From Methanolinea sp. UBA277 (GTDB lineage Archaea; Halobacteriota; Methanomicrobia; Methanomicrobiales; Methanospirillaceae): 24,257 bases of DNA. The DNA lies in the NCBI GenBank assembly GCA_002499905.1, contig DANP01000027.1, forward strand, positions 1 through 24,257, written 5' to 3'. Numbering within the stretch: the first letter of the stretch is position 1; each line of letters starts with the position of its first letter. Under the pieces are notes generated by a model. That model did no database searches, was not told the origin of the DNA, and worked only from the letters and a program-made list of their open reading frames with translations. Shown here one piece after another: positions 22,863-24,257 of the stretch. Both the position numbers and the translations under genes were made by a program.

Positions 22863-23987
22863 ATGCAGCAAGGGCTGACACTGGTTCTTTGTGTCGACCG
22901 GGATGACGATATCGGGTTCAAGGCAAAAATAGAGAGCCCGGTAATCGGTCGAGCGGCGTGCCTCCGGGCTGCAAACACTCTTGCCCTTGCCGATCCCGAA
23001 GATTCGGACGTGAATGCCATCTTTCAGGCCATCCAGGTGTATGATGAGCTTGCAGCACAAGGCGAGAGCGTCGAGATAGCTCTCGTCTCCGGGAACCACA
23101 TGCATATGCTGGAGGGTGACCGGAAGATTGCCGCTTCCATCGATCGCCTGGTCAAAGAGACCGGGGCGGCGAACTGTATCGTGGTGACCGATGGTGCGGA
23201 GGATGAATTTGTCCTCCCTCTCGTTCAGTCCCGCGTTCCGGTTTCCGGAATCCGGCGGGTCATCGTCAGCCAGCTGCCGAACCTGGAAGGGACCTACTAT
23301 CTCTTCAAGAAGTTCTTCAATGATCCCAAAGTGGCGAGACTGGTCCTTGTACCTCTCGGACTCCTGATGCTGCTCTATCCCATCGCCTATTTCCTCGGCC
23401 AGACCGGGCTTGCCCTCGTCATCGTTGTCGGCGCGATCGGGATCTATCTCCTGTACCGGGGGCTTGGCGTGGATGAAATCTTCCAGGGATTCGGTGATGC
23501 GCTCAGGACATCAGTATACCGGGCGAGATTCTCCTTTGTCACCTATATCGCGGGAATTCTCCTGGTCATCATCGGCGTGATCATGGGACTGATGAACATC
23601 CTCATCTACTACGCCGAAGTGGGATTCCTTATCTACCTGCTGATCTTCGTGTACGGCGGGGTGCTCTGGCTCGCCCTTGCCGGGATCGTTGCCTCAGCCG
23701 GCATCGTCATCGATAATTTCTTCCATGACCGGACGAGTCTCGGAAAAGTCATCGTATTCCCCTTCTTTATCGGTGCTGTCGGGCTCATCGCCTACGGTGC
23801 AAGCATCTATGCGATAGCGGTGAGCAATGTTCCCGACTTCCCCTACAGCACGGCAAATGCCATCCAGTATATCTTCTACGGGACGATCGGGGGTCTCATC
23901 TGCGCCCTGGCCGGTGTCGCGATTCAGCATATGGTCAATAAATACCTGAGTGCCCGGGAAGGTCCGGAGATTATCGAGTTAATCTGA
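22863..23987 (+). CDS. DUF373 family membrane protein
   Basis: From the ATG at 22863 the product is 374 residues; the in-frame GTG three bases earlier is less likely. Residues 1 to about 155 form a soluble domain (LTLVLCVDRDDDIGFKAKIESPVIGR, then LALADPEDSDVNAIFQAIQVYDEL, then IVVTDGAEDEFVLPLVQSRVPVSGIRRVIV) with several conserved-looking Asp residues. The remainder has six or seven membrane helices. This matches archaeal DUF373 (COG2237), whose function is unknown. The acidic D-rich motifs might bind metal or nucleotide, but this is not established. The TATA element 23-32 bases upstream gives a leaderless message, so it is transcribed apart from the coiled-coil gene. Confidence 0.85.
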   Translation: MQQGLTLVLCVDRDDDIGFKAKIESPVIGRAACLRAANTLALADPEDSDVNAIFQAIQVYDELAAQGESVEIALVSGNHMHMLEGDRKIAASIDRLVKETGAANCIVVTDGAEDEFVLPLVQSRVPVSGIRRVIVSQLPNLEGTYYLFKKFFNDPKVARLVLVPLGLLMLLYPIAYFLGQTGLALVIVVGAIGIYLLYRGLGVDEIFQGFGDALRTSVYRARFSFVTYIAGILLVIIGVIMGLMNILIYYAEVGFLIYLLIFVYGGVLWLALAGIVASAGIVIDNFFHDRTSLGKVIVFPFFIGAVGLIAYGASIYAIAVSNVPDFPYSTANAIQYIFYGTIGGLICALAGVAIQHMVNKYLSAREGPEIIELI

Positions 23988-24257
23988 TTCTTTCTTGTGC
24001 AGGAGAGCACGCCGGCTCTGCATTACAGGGGACCACCGGGTTCCCGCAGTGCATGACCCCTGTTGTCCCCTGCAGGAAGCCGTATCCGTCTCTTCTCCCG
24101 GATTTCGTCATTCAGGATTGGTTTTCCTTGCAGAACTGGTGTTCATTCCCGACTTTCCGTCCAGTTCACGTCACCTCAGCCGGACTGGTTATCTGGCATG
24201 GCGTAATGACACAGATCCGGGATAAGGCTTTTCCGTCCTTGCAGGACCCCGGATGGC

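Noticed and set aside
23995..24225. Plus-strand 76-codon frame at the right end
   Set aside because: Rich in Cys/Arg/Ser/Pro, no start signal and no motif; the last 270 bases show no convincing gene on either strand.

Overview
The window is archaeal chromosome, most likely from a hydrogenotrophic methanogen close to the order Methanomicrobiales. The evidence is an archaeal FtsZ2-type ftsZ behind a CdrS-like ribbon-helix-helix gene, the archaeosine enzyme RaSEA, the archaeal cobalamin guanylyltransferase CobY, a HypC chaperone, winged-helix/PAS regulators typical of methanogens, AT-rich TATA boxes 20-30 bases ahead of start codons with several near-leaderless starts, and moderately high GC content. 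The order-level assignment is inference. No CRISPR array, insertion sequence, phage gene or rRNA was seen.

Layout. 1-715: a CPBP membrane protease cut by the left edge. 932-2530: a four-CBS-domain protein and a convergent PHP phosphoesterase. 2652-3581: a META-domain lipoprotein and a cysteine-rich ferredoxin, divergent from a membrane-anchored double winged-helix regulator (3812-5233). 5290-8620: a small unknown protein, a 648-residue membrane-tethered beta-propeller protein and a PsbP-like anchored protein. 8744-11850: a leftward run of a small membrane protein, HypC, an orphan branched-chain-type substrate-binding lipoprotein and a membrane-anchored metallophosphoesterase. 11851-12564 is gene-poor and holds what looks like short or broken membrane-protein ORFs. 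12565-14073: an HTH-PAS-GAF-PAS regulator. 14415-14499: tRNA-Ser(UGA). 14537-15661: a surface protein with a C-terminal membrane anchor. 15861-16832: RaSEA. 16976-18226: a TIGR00300 (LOR/SDH) family enzyme. 18309-19891: an overlapping cobD-cobY pair for cobalamin nucleotide-loop assembly. 20092-21436: cdrS-ftsZ2. 21437-21939: a 503-base gap with possible leader or non-coding RNA. 21940-23987: a coiled-coil protein and a DUF373 membrane protein. The right-hand 270 bases show no convincing gene.

The most interesting part is the cell-division block. A 58-residue CdrS-like regulator sits directly before ftsZ2, and its ribosome-binding region overlaps its own stop codon. It is preceded by a phased array of five 11-base units (20022-20076) that includes an 18-base perfect palindrome, just downstream of a strong TATA box. 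This looks like a multi-site operator for cooperative autoregulation of the division operon. Perfect inverted repeats also sit in or beside the promoters of the beta-propeller gene, the substrate-binding lipoprotein, RaSEA and cobD. Each is a separate candidate operator.
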